Shown in pieces: positions 18,728 through 27,346 of a DNA stretch of 64,000 nt; the first letter of the stretch is position 1, and each line of letters opens with the position of its first letter. The position numbers and the translations under genes were made by a program. The DNA lies in contig JBBCGJ010000001.1 in the NCBI GenBank assembly GCA_037200985.1, positions 1,650,756 through 1,714,755 of the forward strand, in the 5' to 3' direction. The DNA is from Rhizomicrobium sp. (lineage in GTDB: Bacteria; Pseudomonadota; Alphaproteobacteria; Micropepsales; Micropepsaceae). Under the pieces are notes generated by a model. That model had not been told where the DNA came from. It worked only from the letters and a program-made list of their open reading frames with translations, and did not search any database.

Positions 18728-18756
18728 CTTATAGGGGCAGGACCGCCCGCAGGCAA
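18728..18756 (-). promoter_or_regulatory. promoter of the rpsB-tsf operon
   Basis: On the minus strand TTGCCT (18756-18751) and TATAAG (18733-18728) are separated by 17 bp, a near-ideal housekeeping promoter for this group. Transcription would start near 18720, leaving a ~105-nt leader before rpsB in which S2 autoregulation could act. No specific leader motif was identified. Confidence 0.6.
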
Positions 18757-18770
18757 GCCCTACCCGCCGT

Positions 18771-19829
18771 TCAGGGCTGAACGCCGCCCGGAAGCACTTG
18801 GGCGCTCAGGAGCCTGCCCCGCGAGGCCGAAAGGCCGGCGCTTCCCACTTTTTGAACCTGGGTCCCGATCAGAGCATAGAGGTCGACCTGGACGTCGGCG
18901 CCCTCGCGCCAGCCCACGCCCTGGCGGGCGGCGACGGCGAAATAGACCTTTCCGCCCAGGACCAGAGGACCATAGGACGGCTCGTGAAAGTCGAGGTCGA
19001 CGGCGGTCCTGGCATCCGCCAATAGCCGATTCCAGCTCTCGCGCTGCGCCGCCGGAACCGGACTGAAGGCCACGTATTGTCCGGTTCCGAACTGGCCGGC
19101 GCGCGCCAGGGCGAGCGCGGCCGCTTCCAGCGCGCCCGAGGCGCTGCCCGGCGGCGCCGAGACGTCGCCAGCGGCATAAAGCGTTTGAAACTTCGCATCG
19201 ACGCGGCAGCCTTCGCCCCAGCGGTCGCCCTCCAGCGGCACGACGCCGAGCTGGTATTCGAAATCGGTGATCCCGAAATACCGGTAGAGGAAGGCGGCAT
19301 GGCCGTTCACGCGCGCAAGGCCGCCGGCTTCCTGCCAGCAGAAGGCGCCGTTGTTCTCGCCCCGCGCCAGTTCGGGAAGCATCCGGCTGGACGTTCCGGC
19401 CGTGAAGAAGATGAAGGTCTGACAGTGCATCGTGCCGCCGGTCGCGATCAGCGCATGCACCGGGCTTCCCGGCAGGGAGGCGAGTTGGGGATCCTCGGGG
19501 ACGTAGTCGGCGAAGGCCCTTGCGAGTTTAGCATCAGGGTGGAAGCGGGAGGCGAGCGTGGCGCGATAGGCCGCCCAGTCGTCGGCGGAATCGCCAGCGG
19601 TCTCGGCCACCGGTTCGGGAGCCTCGATCCAGGGATGCGAGCCGGCGGTCGCGAAGGCGAAGGGATCGTCCGTCTTCCCGTCCGCGTGCGGCTGGCCGCG
19701 GATACGGGCGGCGACGCGGTCGCAAAGCGCCCTGTCGCCGGCGTCATCCGCGGTCGATGCGAATTCGGCGGCGCACGGCAAAACACCGGATAACAACAGC
19801 GTGGCGAGAAACGCGGCGGCGCGGCTCAT
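18771..19829 (-). CDS. secreted protein of unknown function
   Basis: 352 aa. I do not recognise the family. It begins with a signal peptide, MSRAAAFLATLLLSGVLPCAA followed by EF, so it is probably periplasmic. Five Cys are visible in the mature part, including CDRVAARI, MHCQTF, FCWQE and GEGCRVD, so disulfides are possible. The body is soluble-looking, with aromatic-rich strands such as HAAFLYRYFGITDFEYQLGV. It starts with an ATG at 19829; an upstream ATG at 19859 would precede the signal peptide. It ends just before the rpsB promoter and shares no obvious operon. Confidence 0.75.
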   Translation of the reverse strand: MSRAAAFLATLLLSGVLPCAAEFASTADDAGDRALCDRVAARIRGQPHADGKTDDPFAFATAGSHPWIEAPEPVAETAGDSADDWAAYRATLASRFHPDAKLARAFADYVPEDPQLASLPGSPVHALIATGGTMHCQTFIFFTAGTSSRMLPELARGENNGAFCWQEAGGLARVNGHAAFLYRYFGITDFEYQLGVVPLEGDRWGEGCRVDAKFQTLYAAGDVSAPPGSASGALEAAALALARAGQFGTGQYVAFSPVPAAQRESWNRLLADARTAVDLDFHEPSYGPLVLGGKVYFAVAARQGVGWREGADVQVDLYALIGTQVQKVGSAGLSASRGRLLSAQVLPGGVQP

Positions 19830-19929
19830 GCATCCCCCGATGACCGACAACGGAGTCATCGCAGAGCTTTATGTCCAAATCAAAGCGGCACCTCCGCATT
19901 TGCAAGGTGCCGCACGCGCGCCGCGGCGT

Positions 19930-20190
19930 CTAGATGCGGCGGATCAGCCGGATGATCAGGAGCAGCACGACGGCGCCGATGGTGGCGCTGATAATGATGG
20001 CAACGATTCCGACGCCCAGATGCAGGCCCAGCCGGGGCAGGAGCCAGCCGCCGACGACGGCACCGACGATGCCGACGACGATGTCGCCGACCAGGCCGAA
20101 CCCGCCGCCCTTGACGATCACGCCGGCGAGCCAGCCGGCAACGGCGCCGACGATGAGCCAGATCAGAATGACTTCAAGCGGAATGTTCAC
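19930..20190 (-). CDS. GlsB/YeaQ/YmgE family membrane protein
   Basis: 86 aa, three hydrophobic helices with glycine-rich turns: IWLIVGAVAGWLAGVIVKGG, GDIVVGIVGAVVGGWLLPRL and GIVAIIISATIGAVVLLLII. This is the pattern of the small transglycosylase-associated / GlsB stress-response family. No catalytic residues are evident and the role is not established. It stands alone, 62 bp downstream of the DUF992 gene's stop with a terminator hairpin in between. Confidence 0.85.
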   Translation of the reverse strand: MNIPLEVILIWLIVGAVAGWLAGVIVKGGGFGLVGDIVVGIVGAVVGGWLLPRLGLHLGVGIVAIIISATIGAVVLLLIIRLIRRI

Positions 20191-20219
20191 GGAAATTCTC
20201 CCCCTTATTTGGAAAACGG

Positions 20220-20245
20220 CTGCGCGGACCTCGCGGTCCGCGCAG
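20220..20245 (-). terminator. rho-independent-type terminator after the DUF992 gene
   Basis: A perfect 11-bp stem (20220-20230 with 20235-20245) and a 4-nt loop, beginning 8 bp after the DUF992-gene stop. On the minus strand it is followed closely by CCGTTTTCC. It should end that transcript before the GlsB-like gene. Confidence 0.6.
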
Positions 20246-20252
20246 TAGATGG

Positions 20253-20732
20253 TTATTCGGAATGACGAAGCGTGATCGAGCCGATGCCGGCCGCGACGTT
20301 CAGGCCCTTATTGCCGGAGACGCTGAGCGGCTGCAACGCGAAGGACTTGTCGAAACCGCCGACAAGCACGTTCGCGCCGACGCCGACGCCGACCGTTGCG
20401 CTGGCGCTGGCGCCGACATAGTCGCCGTCGAGCGCGCCCGAACGGACGTCCGAGCTGGGAGCCACGACGCCCCAGACCAGAACGCCGCCCTCGGTGTAGC
20501 CGATGTCGACGCCGAACTTCGAGATCGAGCCGGTGTAGTGGTCGGCGTGCCGGTTGTTCTGGCGGAAGGTGCAATGCAGGTCCTTGGAGGATCCGAAGAC
20601 GAAGCCCCAGCCGCTCGCGACATTGCAGGTCAGCGTGCCGACATTGACGCCATGGGGGGCGGCCTGTGCGGGCGCGGCGACGGCGACGGCGGCGAGCGCG
20701 ACGGCGCCGAGCAATCCGGTGGAAATCTTCAT
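20253..20732 (-). CDS. DUF992 domain protein, secreted
   Basis: 159 aa. A signal peptide (MKISTGLLGAVALAAVAVAA, then PAQA) precedes a DUF992-like domain. Hallmarks are VGTLTCNVASGWGFVFGSSK, LHCTFRQ, YTGSISKFGVDIGYTEGGVL and the repetitive-looking GASASATVGVGVGANVLVGG. Two Cys in the first half could form a disulfide. The family is common in alphaproteobacteria and has no known function. The ATG at 20732 is chosen because an in-frame ATG at 20831 lacks signal-peptide character. Confidence 0.8.
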   Translation of the reverse strand: MKISTGLLGAVALAAVAVAAPAQAAPHGVNVGTLTCNVASGWGFVFGSSKDLHCTFRQNNRHADHYTGSISKFGVDIGYTEGGVLVWGVVAPSSDVRSGALDGDYVGASASATVGVGVGANVLVGGFDKSFALQPLSVSGNKGLNVAAGIGSITLRHSE

Positions 20733-20929
20733 TGTGGCTTTCTTTCTGTTGGAAAAGCGCGCGGGTAAAACAGCGCCGGTCAGGGGGAGCGTCCAGGCGC
20801 TCGACCCATAGGGAACTCGCTCGTGCCACATTCGATCCCTTGCCGGCCCAAATGCTTTAGCGACGGTGCGCGGCAGGCATGCTCCAAACGGCTTGGTAGA
20901 CCGGAAAAATTTCCGCTAAGACGGGGTCC

Positions 20930-22120
20930 ATGACATCTCCCATCCGTCCCGCCATCGAGGCGCTCGAACCCAACGGCATCGGCCTGGTCGCCATGATGGG
21001 GCTGGGCGAACCCGACCTCATCCCGTTATGGTTCGGCGAAAGCGATCTCGTCACCCCCTCCTTCATCCGCGAGGCGGCGAAGGCCGCGCTGGACGACGGC
21101 AAGACCTTCTACACCCAGTCGCGGGGCATACCCGTGCTGCGCGAGGCGATCCGCGACTTCCACAGGCGCACGACCGGCGCCGACGTGGCGCTGGAGCGCA
21201 TTTCGATGCCCGGCGCGGCGACGCTGGCGGTGGTCACCGCGCTCCAGATCCTGTGCGAGACCGGCGACAATGTCGTGATCGTCTCGCCGATCTGGCCGTC
21301 GATCTTCCAGGCGGCGCAGATGGTGGGCGCCGAGACGCGCTTCGCGCGGCTGGACGACGATTGGCGCGCCTCTCCTGCCCGCTGGCACCTGGATCTGGAG
21401 AAGATCTTCTCGCAATGCGACGCGCGGACCAAGGCGATCTTCATCGCCTCGCCCGGCAATCCGACGGGCTGGGTGATGCGCCGCGACGAGCAGCGCGCCG
21501 TGCTGGATTTCGCGCGACGGCGCGGCATCGCGATCATCAGCGACGAGGTCTACGGCACGCTGACCTTCGACGGTTCGGCGCATGCGCCGTCTTTTCTGGA
21601 GATCGCCGAGCCCGAGGACAATCTCTTCGTCATCAACAGCTTCTCCAAGGCTTGGGCGATGACGGGCTGGCGCATCGGCTGGCTGGTGCATCCCGAGCAT
21701 CTGGGCAAGCAACTCGGCGTCATCACCATCGCCAACAACACCGGGCCCACGACCTTCGCGCAGTACGGCGCGCTGGCGGCGCTGTCGCCCCAAGGCGACG
21801 CCTTCCGCGAGGAAATGCGCGAACGCTGCCAGACCGGCCGCGAGGTCGTGCAGACATTCATCGACGCGCAGAACCGCATCCGCTGGATCAGGCCCGAGGG
21901 CGCGTTCTATGGCTTCCTGCACATGGACGGGCTGACGAATTCGCTTGCCTTCGCACGCGACCTCGTCAGGAAGGCGCGGGTCGGCGTGGCTCCGGGCTCG
22001 GCCTTCGGGCCGGCCGGCGACGGCCAGGCCGATTCGTTCGTCCGTATCTGTTTCGCGCAGGACAAGGCGCTGCTCGGCGAGGGCCTCGCCCGCATCGAAA
22101 AAGCGCTCGCCGGTTTGTGA
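20930..22120 (+). CDS. pyridoxal-phosphate aminotransferase (class I/II)
   Basis: 396 aa fold-type I PLP enzyme of the aspartate/aromatic aminotransferase superfamily. The PLP-lysine motif is NSFSKAWAMTGWRIGW. Other signatures are SPGNPTGWVM and IISDEVYGTL, the Asp and Tyr that hold the cofactor, and the C-terminal RICFAQ with the carboxylate-binding Arg. The amino-acid substrate cannot be deduced. It diverges from the DUF992 gene across a 197-bp gap and converges with dnaE, the stops 13 bp apart. Confidence 0.85.
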   Translation: MTSPIRPAIEALEPNGIGLVAMMGLGEPDLIPLWFGESDLVTPSFIREAAKAALDDGKTFYTQSRGIPVLREAIRDFHRRTTGADVALERISMPGAATLAVVTALQILCETGDNVVIVSPIWPSIFQAAQMVGAETRFARLDDDWRASPARWHLDLEKIFSQCDARTKAIFIASPGNPTGWVMRRDEQRAVLDFARRRGIAIISDEVYGTLTFDGSAHAPSFLEIAEPEDNLFVINSFSKAWAMTGWRIGWLVHPEHLGKQLGVITIANNTGPTTFAQYGALAALSPQGDAFREEMRERCQTGREVVQTFIDAQNRIRWIRPEGAFYGFLHMDGLTNSLAFARDLVRKARVGVAPGSAFGPAGDGQADSFVRICFAQDKALLGEGLARIEKALAGL

Positions 22121-22133
22121 CCGCCCGGTCGCG

Positions 22134-25100
22134 CTATACCGACTCCACCTGCGCCACGCCGGGGAGCGACTTGATCGCGTTCTTCAGAGCCACTGTTACC
22201 TGATAGGGCTTGGGGAGCTTGATCTCGACCTCTTCGCCCGGGCCGCCGGGGACGACGAAGGTGACGATGCCCTTGCCGGCCTGCTTGAGCTGGGCGGCGA
22301 TGGCGCCGAGCGGACTGGCATCCTGGAGATAGACCTTGAGCCCCTCCCCGGCATTGGCGGCGGCGGCGTCGAGGTCGGCGATAGCGGCGGCGCGCAATTT
22401 GAGCTCGTCCCCGTCCCACTCCGCGCTCGCGGTGATCAGGACCGACTTGCCGGCCTCCAGCAGCGGGCGCGAGGCAGCCAGCACTTCGGGGAACAGCATC
22501 ACCTCGAACATGCCGGTGGGATCTGAGAAGGAGACGAAGGCATAGCTTTCATTGTTGCGGCTGCGCCGCTCATATTTGCGGATCATGGTGCCGGCAAGGA
22601 TGGCCTTGAAGCCAGAGCGGCGGCGATCCTCGGTCAACGCGGCCAGGGTCGTGGCGCCAAGGCGCTTCAAGGGCGCCGCATAGGCGTCGAGCGGATGGCC
22701 CGACAGATAGAAACCCATAGCGGCGAATTCCTCGCTCAGCCGCTCATGCGAGGGCCAGTCGGAGACGGACGCGAGACGGATGTCGTCCTGCGCCGGGCCG
22801 CCGAACAGCGCGATCTGGCCGGATTCGCGCTCGCGGGCATTGCGCTGGGCGCTGCCCAGCAGGATGTCGGCGGATTCCACCACCTGGCGGCGGTTGCGGT
22901 TCAAGGCGTCGAAGGCACCGGCGCGGGCGAGGCTCTCGAAGGCGCGCTTGTTGACGAGCTTGGGATCGATGCGGCGGGCGAAATCGCCGAGGCCGCGGAA
23001 GGGGCCGTTGGCGCGGCGCTCCTCCACCACGTGATCCATCGCCTGGCGGCCGACGCCCTTCACGGCGGCGAGCGCGTAGAAGATCAGGTTCTTTTCGGCA
23101 TCGCAGGTGAAGACGGATTCGGAGCGGTTGACGTCCGGCGCCAGGACCTTGATCTCCAGCCGCTGGGCTTCCTGCTTGAAGACGTTCAGCCGGTCGGTGT
23201 TGCCGATATCGAGCGTCATCGAGGCGGCGAGGAATTCGACGGGATAATTCGCCTTGAGATACGCCGTCTGGTAGGCGACCTGGGCATACGCCGCGGCATG
23301 GCCCTTGTTGAAGCCGTAGCCGGCGAATTTCGCGGCCTGCTCGAAGATCTGCGCCGCGACGCCCTTGGAAATCCCCTTCTCGACGGCGCCCTTGATGAAG
23401 CGTTCTTCGTGCACCGCCATTTCGGAAGCGATCTTCTTTCCCATGGCGCGGCGCAAGAGGTCGGCCTGACCGAGCGAATAGCCGGCGAGCTCGCGGGCGA
23501 TGTTCATGACGTCTTCCTGATACGTCATGACGCCGAAGGTCTCTTTCAGGATCGGCTCGAGCAGCGGATGCAGATATTCCGGCGGCTCCTTGCCGTTCTT
23601 GACGGCGATGTATTTGGGGATGGAGTCCATCGGGCCGGGGCGATAGAGCGCCACGAGCGCGATGAGGTCGTGGACGCGGTCCGGCTTCATCTTGCGCAAG
23701 AGGTCGCGCATGCCCGCGCCTTCGAGCTGGAAGACGCCGACGCTGTCGCCCTTCGACAGCATCTCGTAGGTGCCCGCATCGTCGAAATCGATGTTCTGGG
23801 TGTCGAGGTCGATGCCGCGCTTCTTGAGCAGCTCCTCCGCCTTGGCGATGACGGTGAGCGTCTTGAGGCCGAGGAAGTCGAATTTCACCAGGCCTGCCTT
23901 CTCGGCGTCCTCATAGTCGAACTGCGTCACCGGCATTTCGGAGCGCGGATCGCGGTAGAGCGGCACGATCTCGTCCAGCGGCCTATCGCCGATCACCACG
24001 CCGGCGGGATGGGTGGAGGCGTGGCGATAAAGACCCTCGATCTTCTCGACGATGGAGAAGAGTTTCTGCGCCGTCGGTTCCTGCTCGGCGATCTGCTGCA
24101 GCCGCGGCTCAGAGGCGAAGGCGTCTTCCATCGAGACCGGCTTGCCGGGCGGGTTGGGCACCAGCTTGGCGATGCGGTCGACCAGGCCGAGCGGCATCTG
24201 CAGCACGCGGCCGGCGTCGCGCACCGCGGCGCGCGCCTGGAGCGATCCCAGCGCCATGATATGGGCGACGCGGTCGCGGCCGTATTTCTCGCGGACATAG
24301 CGCACGACTTCGTCGCGCCGCTCCTGGCAGAAATCGATATCGAAATCCGGCATCGAGACGCGCTCGGGATTGAGGAAGCGCTCGAACAGGAGGCCGAAAC
24401 GGATCGGATCCAGATTGGTGATGTCGAGCGCCCAGGCGACCAGCGAGGTCGCGCCCGAGCCGCGCACGCCGACGGGGATGCCCTGCCCGCGCGTCCATTT
24501 CATGAAATCGGAGACGATCAGGAAATAGCCCGCGAAATTCATGCGCAGGATGACGTCGAGCTCGAACTCCAACCGGTCGAGATAGACCTGCAGATCGGCA
24601 TGCAGGCCGTGCTGGGCGAGCTTGGCCTTGAGCCCGGCCGCCGCCTGCTCGCGCATCTCGTCTTCCGGCGAGCGGCCGGATTCGGGGACGAATTGCGGCA
24701 GGATCGGATCGCGCTTCTTGGGCCTAAAGGCGCAGCGGCGCGCGATCTCGATCGTATTCTCGATCGCCTCGGGCAGGTCGGCGAACTGCGCCGCCATCTC
24801 GGCGGACGACTTGAAGCGGTGCTCCCGCGTCAGGCGGCGGCGGTCTTCCTGGCTGACGAAGGCGGCATCGGCGATGCACAGGAGCGCATCGTGCGCCTCG
24901 TACATGTCGGCCTTGCCGAAATGCACGTCGTTGGTGGCGACCAGCGGAATGCGCCGCGCATAGGCAATGTCGATCAGCTTGTCCTCGGCGGCGCGCTCTT
25001 CCGCGAGGTTGTGACGCTGAAGCTCGATATAGAGCCGGTCGCCGAAGATCGCGTGCAGCCGGCCCACCAGGGCGTCGGCGGCCTGGAGCTGGTTTTCGAG

Positions 25101-25559
25101 GATCAGCTTGTTGACCGGCCCGCCGGGGCCGCCGGTAAGCGCGATCAGGCCCTCGGCATGATCGGCAAGCTGGGCCGCGGTGACATGCGGAAAGTCGCCC
25201 GGCTCGGCGCCGAGGAACGCGGTGCTCAGGAGCTTAGAGAGATTGCGGTAGCCGGTGTCGTTCTGGACCAGGAGCGCCATCGCCGGCGGCTTCTTGCGGG
25301 TGCCGAGGACCTGGATCGCCGGCGCCTCTTCCAGCTCGACCGAGACCAGGCAGCCGACGATCGGCTGCACGCCGGCCTTGGCCAGCGTGTCGGAAAGCTC
25401 ATAGGTCCCGAAGAGGTTGTTGACGTCGGTGACCGCGACGGCGGGCATCGCGTTCTCGCGTGCCAGCGCGGCAAGCTCGCCAGGCCTGACCGCGCCTTCG
25501 AGGAGCGAGTAGGCGCTTTTCACCCTCAAATGGACGAATGCCGCCGGTTTGCGCTCCAT
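22134..25559 (-). CDS. dnaE: DNA polymerase III alpha subunit
   Basis: 1141 aa, the replicative polymerase catalytic subunit. The domains in order are an N-terminal PHP (~8-270), the Pol3 palm with the catalytic MPDFDIDFCQERRDEVVRY near residue 400 and KFDFLGLKTLTV, fingers with GVFQLEGAGMRDLL, a helix-hairpin-helix region, and a C-terminal OB fold (~1000-1100). The first PHP motif reads HLRVKSAYS; both metal-binding His of active PHP domains are replaced, so proofreading must come from a separate epsilon subunit. This is the housekeeping DnaE1 type, not ImuC/DnaE2, judged by the full-length C terminus. Confidence 0.95.
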   Translation of the reverse strand: MERKPAAFVHLRVKSAYSLLEGAVRPGELAALARENAMPAVAVTDVNNLFGTYELSDTLAKAGVQPIVGCLVSVELEEAPAIQVLGTRKKPPAMALLVQNDTGYRNLSKLLSTAFLGAEPGDFPHVTAAQLADHAEGLIALTGGPGGPVNKLILENQLQAADALVGRLHAIFGDRLYIELQRHNLAEERAAEDKLIDIAYARRIPLVATNDVHFGKADMYEAHDALLCIADAAFVSQEDRRRLTREHRFKSSAEMAAQFADLPEAIENTIEIARRCAFRPKKRDPILPQFVPESGRSPEDEMREQAAAGLKAKLAQHGLHADLQVYLDRLEFELDVILRMNFAGYFLIVSDFMKWTRGQGIPVGVRGSGATSLVAWALDITNLDPIRFGLLFERFLNPERVSMPDFDIDFCQERRDEVVRYVREKYGRDRVAHIMALGSLQARAAVRDAGRVLQMPLGLVDRIAKLVPNPPGKPVSMEDAFASEPRLQQIAEQEPTAQKLFSIVEKIEGLYRHASTHPAGVVIGDRPLDEIVPLYRDPRSEMPVTQFDYEDAEKAGLVKFDFLGLKTLTVIAKAEELLKKRGIDLDTQNIDFDDAGTYEMLSKGDSVGVFQLEGAGMRDLLRKMKPDRVHDLIALVALYRPGPMDSIPKYIAVKNGKEPPEYLHPLLEPILKETFGVMTYQEDVMNIARELAGYSLGQADLLRRAMGKKIASEMAVHEERFIKGAVEKGISKGVAAQIFEQAAKFAGYGFNKGHAAAYAQVAYQTAYLKANYPVEFLAASMTLDIGNTDRLNVFKQEAQRLEIKVLAPDVNRSESVFTCDAEKNLIFYALAAVKGVGRQAMDHVVEERRANGPFRGLGDFARRIDPKLVNKRAFESLARAGAFDALNRNRRQVVESADILLGSAQRNARERESGQIALFGGPAQDDIRLASVSDWPSHERLSEEFAAMGFYLSGHPLDAYAAPLKRLGATTLAALTEDRRRSGFKAILAGTMIRKYERRSRNNESYAFVSFSDPTGMFEVMLFPEVLAASRPLLEAGKSVLITASAEWDGDELKLRAAAIADLDAAAANAGEGLKVYLQDASPLGAIAAQLKQAGKGIVTFVVPGGPGEEVEIKLPKPYQVTVALKNAIKSLPGVAQVESV

Positions 25560-25661
25560 GGCCGTCCCGATTCGCTTTGCTGTTCACAGGATCAGTATCG
25601 GATGCGGCGAGCGGCGGCACAGCAATCGCGCCGCCATCCACAGCTCCGAGCCTTGGCGGCG

Positions 25662-25763
25662 TCAAAAGGCCGAGAGCAGCGCCTGCGCCACCGGAACCAG
25701 CAGGTAGGACGACGCCACGAAGACCACCAAACTCACGCCCGCTGCCGCATCCTTGATCCACAT
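25662..25763 (-). CDS. 33-residue single-pass membrane peptide
   Basis: A short frame with product MWIKDAAAGVSLVVFVASSY continuing LLVPVAQALLSAF. A charged N terminus is followed by a ~20-residue hydrophobic helix. GAGG stands about 10 nt before the ATG. It lies alone in the ~350-bp gap between dnaE and the methyltransferase-like gene, in the same direction as dnaE. Tiny one-helix proteins of this kind are widespread and usually missed. No function can be given. Confidence 0.55.
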   Translation of the reverse strand: MWIKDAAAGVSLVVFVASSYLLVPVAQALLSAF

Positions 25764-25907
25764 GACCGTCCTCGCTCGTTTGAGGTGCCAATGTTCTCTT
25801 TGCGTTCCCGCCTGTCAAGAACAAAAGGTGATCGTTTGTGAGTCGGGAATGACGAAAACCGGTCCATAGGCCTCGCGTTTCACGAGTTCCATCAATGTTT
25901 TGTGCCG

Positions 25908-26774
25908 CTAACCCGCAAGGCACCAGACGTCGCCGTGGAGCCAGCAGGTCTCGGCGCGCGGATGCGGATCGCGGCGCAGACGGGAGACGTTCAAGAACGC
26001 GCCCTTCTCGAAGGCGCCGGCCAGAGCCCGCTCGGCCGCCGCGTGGCGGTTGCCCTCGCAGGGGAAGATCGCGACGGGCGAAATCCATTTCGCGTCATAG
26101 GCGTCGCCGTGGCGGGTCACCAGGAACACACCGCCATGGAACGCCATCTTGCGCGGGTCGACCTCGCCGAAGCCCTTGGTGGTGGTGAGCGGCAGAATCA
26201 GGCGGCCACTCTCCTTGAGCCGGTCGAGCCAGGCCGGCGCGGGCTGGGTCGCGCCGGCGTTGACGTAGACGACGTCGGCCGGATCGAACGGAACGGTCGC
26301 GCCGTCGCCGGCGAGGATTTCGACGTTCGGCCAGAGGGCGAAGTTCGCCTTCGCGCGCGCCGCCAGATCGGGATCGAACTCGATGCCGGTGACGCGGCCG
26401 CCGGGCCCGACCAGCTTCGCCATGATCGCGGTGTAGTAGCCGACCCCGGCGCCGACATGGACGACGTGCTCGCCGGGCCTCGGTGCCGCCTTGTGCAGCA
26501 GCCAGGCATGCAGCGAGGGCTGGCCGTTGTTCAGCCTGCGCTCCGCCACGATGCCGAACAGGCCGTCGGTGTAGAGGTAGACCGGATCGTCGGACGGCGT
26601 GTCGCAATAGCCGCGCGCGGCGCGCAGGGCGGCCCAGGGACCGGGCCCGAGAAAATTCTCGCGCCGGACGGCGGCGAAGGCGGCCTCCAGCGCCGCGTCG
26701 CGCACCTCGACCTCGGCCAGTATCTGCTTCGCATAGGCCGCCCGCACCACGGCGAGTTCCTGCTCGCGGTCCAT
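25908..26774 (-). CDS. protein-L-isoaspartate O-methyltransferase-like SAM-dependent enzyme
   Basis: 288 aa. The Rossmann methyltransferase core resembles Pcm: HVVHVGAGVGYYTAIMAKLV is the SAM-binding loop, GIEFDPDLAARA the acidic beta-2 end, and EILAGDGATVPFDPADVVYV motif II. The upstream PRENFLGP-type segment is RRENFLGPGPWAALRAARGY. It is longer at the C terminus than classical Pcm (~210 aa), so repair of isoaspartate is inferred only from the family. The ATG at 26774 has a strong GGAGGTGG before it. Its 5' region is shared with the divergent HicB-like gene and its palindromic operator. Confidence 0.8.
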   Translation of the reverse strand: MDREQELAVVRAAYAKQILAEVEVRDAALEAAFAAVRRENFLGPGPWAALRAARGYCDTPSDDPVYLYTDGLFGIVAERRLNNGQPSLHAWLLHKAAPRPGEHVVHVGAGVGYYTAIMAKLVGPGGRVTGIEFDPDLAARAKANFALWPNVEILAGDGATVPFDPADVVYVNAGATQPAPAWLDRLKESGRLILPLTTTKGFGEVDPRKMAFHGGVFLVTRHGDAYDAKWISPVAIFPCEGNRHAAAERALAGAFEKGAFLNVSRLRRDPHPRAETCWLHGDVWCLAG

Positions 26775-26806
26775 TCCCACCTCCCGGCCGCCATGCGGCT
26801 CTGCTA

Positions 26807-26853
26807 GTGTGTGTCGATTAACACACGCATCGTTAGTGTGTGATATCACACAC
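26807..26853. promoter_or_regulatory. twin palindromic operator between methyltransferase and HicB-like genes
   Basis: A perfect 18-bp palindrome, GTGTGTGATATCACACAC (26836-26853), ends 16 bp before the HicB-like start. A second dyad, GTGTGTG...ACACAC (26807-26813 and 26821-26826), lies ~28 bp upstream towards the divergent gene. Paired sites of this kind suit cooperative binding by a dimeric ribbon-helix-helix protein such as the adjacent HicB homologue. Binding itself is inferred. Confidence 0.65.
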
Positions 26854-26869
26854 CGAACAGGAGCACCAG

Positions 26870-27346
26870 ATGGCGTCCAGGCTCTACCCAGCGATCCTCG
26901 AAAAGGCGGAAAAGAAGACCTTCGCGGTCTGGCTGCCGGATTTTCCGGACTGTGTCGCGGTCGGCCGCACGCAGGACGAGGCGGTGGAAAAGGTGCATGG
27001 CATCGTCGCCACCTTCGCCGAGACGCTGGCGGAACAGGACCGCGAGCTGCCGCCGCCCACTCCGATCGCGGACATCGCGCGGCCCAGGAACTTCCTCGCC
27101 TTCGTGATGGTGAACGTGGCGCCGCCGGACCCGTCCGAACGCGTCAACGTCTATCTGCCCAGGCGCCTGATCGCCCGGGCCGACGCGCGGGCCGCCGAGC
27201 TGGGCATGAGCCGGTCGAGCTTTTTCGGCTTCGCGCTCAGCGTCGTGCTCGGCGTCGCGCTGGGGCCGGGCATGCTGCACGCCGACGCGGCGCTTGCGCG
27301 CGCGCTGAAGAACGCCCTGGTGCCGGCGGCGAAGCCGAAGCGCTAA
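26870..27346 (+). CDS. HicB-family antitoxin-like protein (orphan)
   Basis: 158 aa. The N-terminal HicB fold is clear: YPAILEKAEKKTFAVWLPDF, PDCVAVGRTQDEAVEKV. A C-terminal ribbon-helix-helix segment follows, RVNVYLPRRLIARADARAAE with GMSRSSFFGFAL. HicB neutralises the dsRNA-binding HicA toxin and represses its own operon. No HicA-sized gene lies on either side, so this is an orphan: a solitary regulator or the remnant of a module. CAGGAG stands about 7 nt before the ATG. Its stop overlaps the convergent LysR gene by 4 bp. Confidence 0.8.
   Translation: MASRLYPAILEKAEKKTFAVWLPDFPDCVAVGRTQDEAVEKVHGIVATFAETLAEQDRELPPPTPIADIARPRNFLAFVMVNVAPPDPSERVNVYLPRRLIARADARAAELGMSRSSFFGFALSVVLGVALGPGMLHADAALARALKNALVPAAKPKR

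Noticed and set aside
22695..25841. 1048-codon open frame opposite dnaE
   Set aside because: Antisense shadow of a well-defined dnaE; no recognisable motifs.
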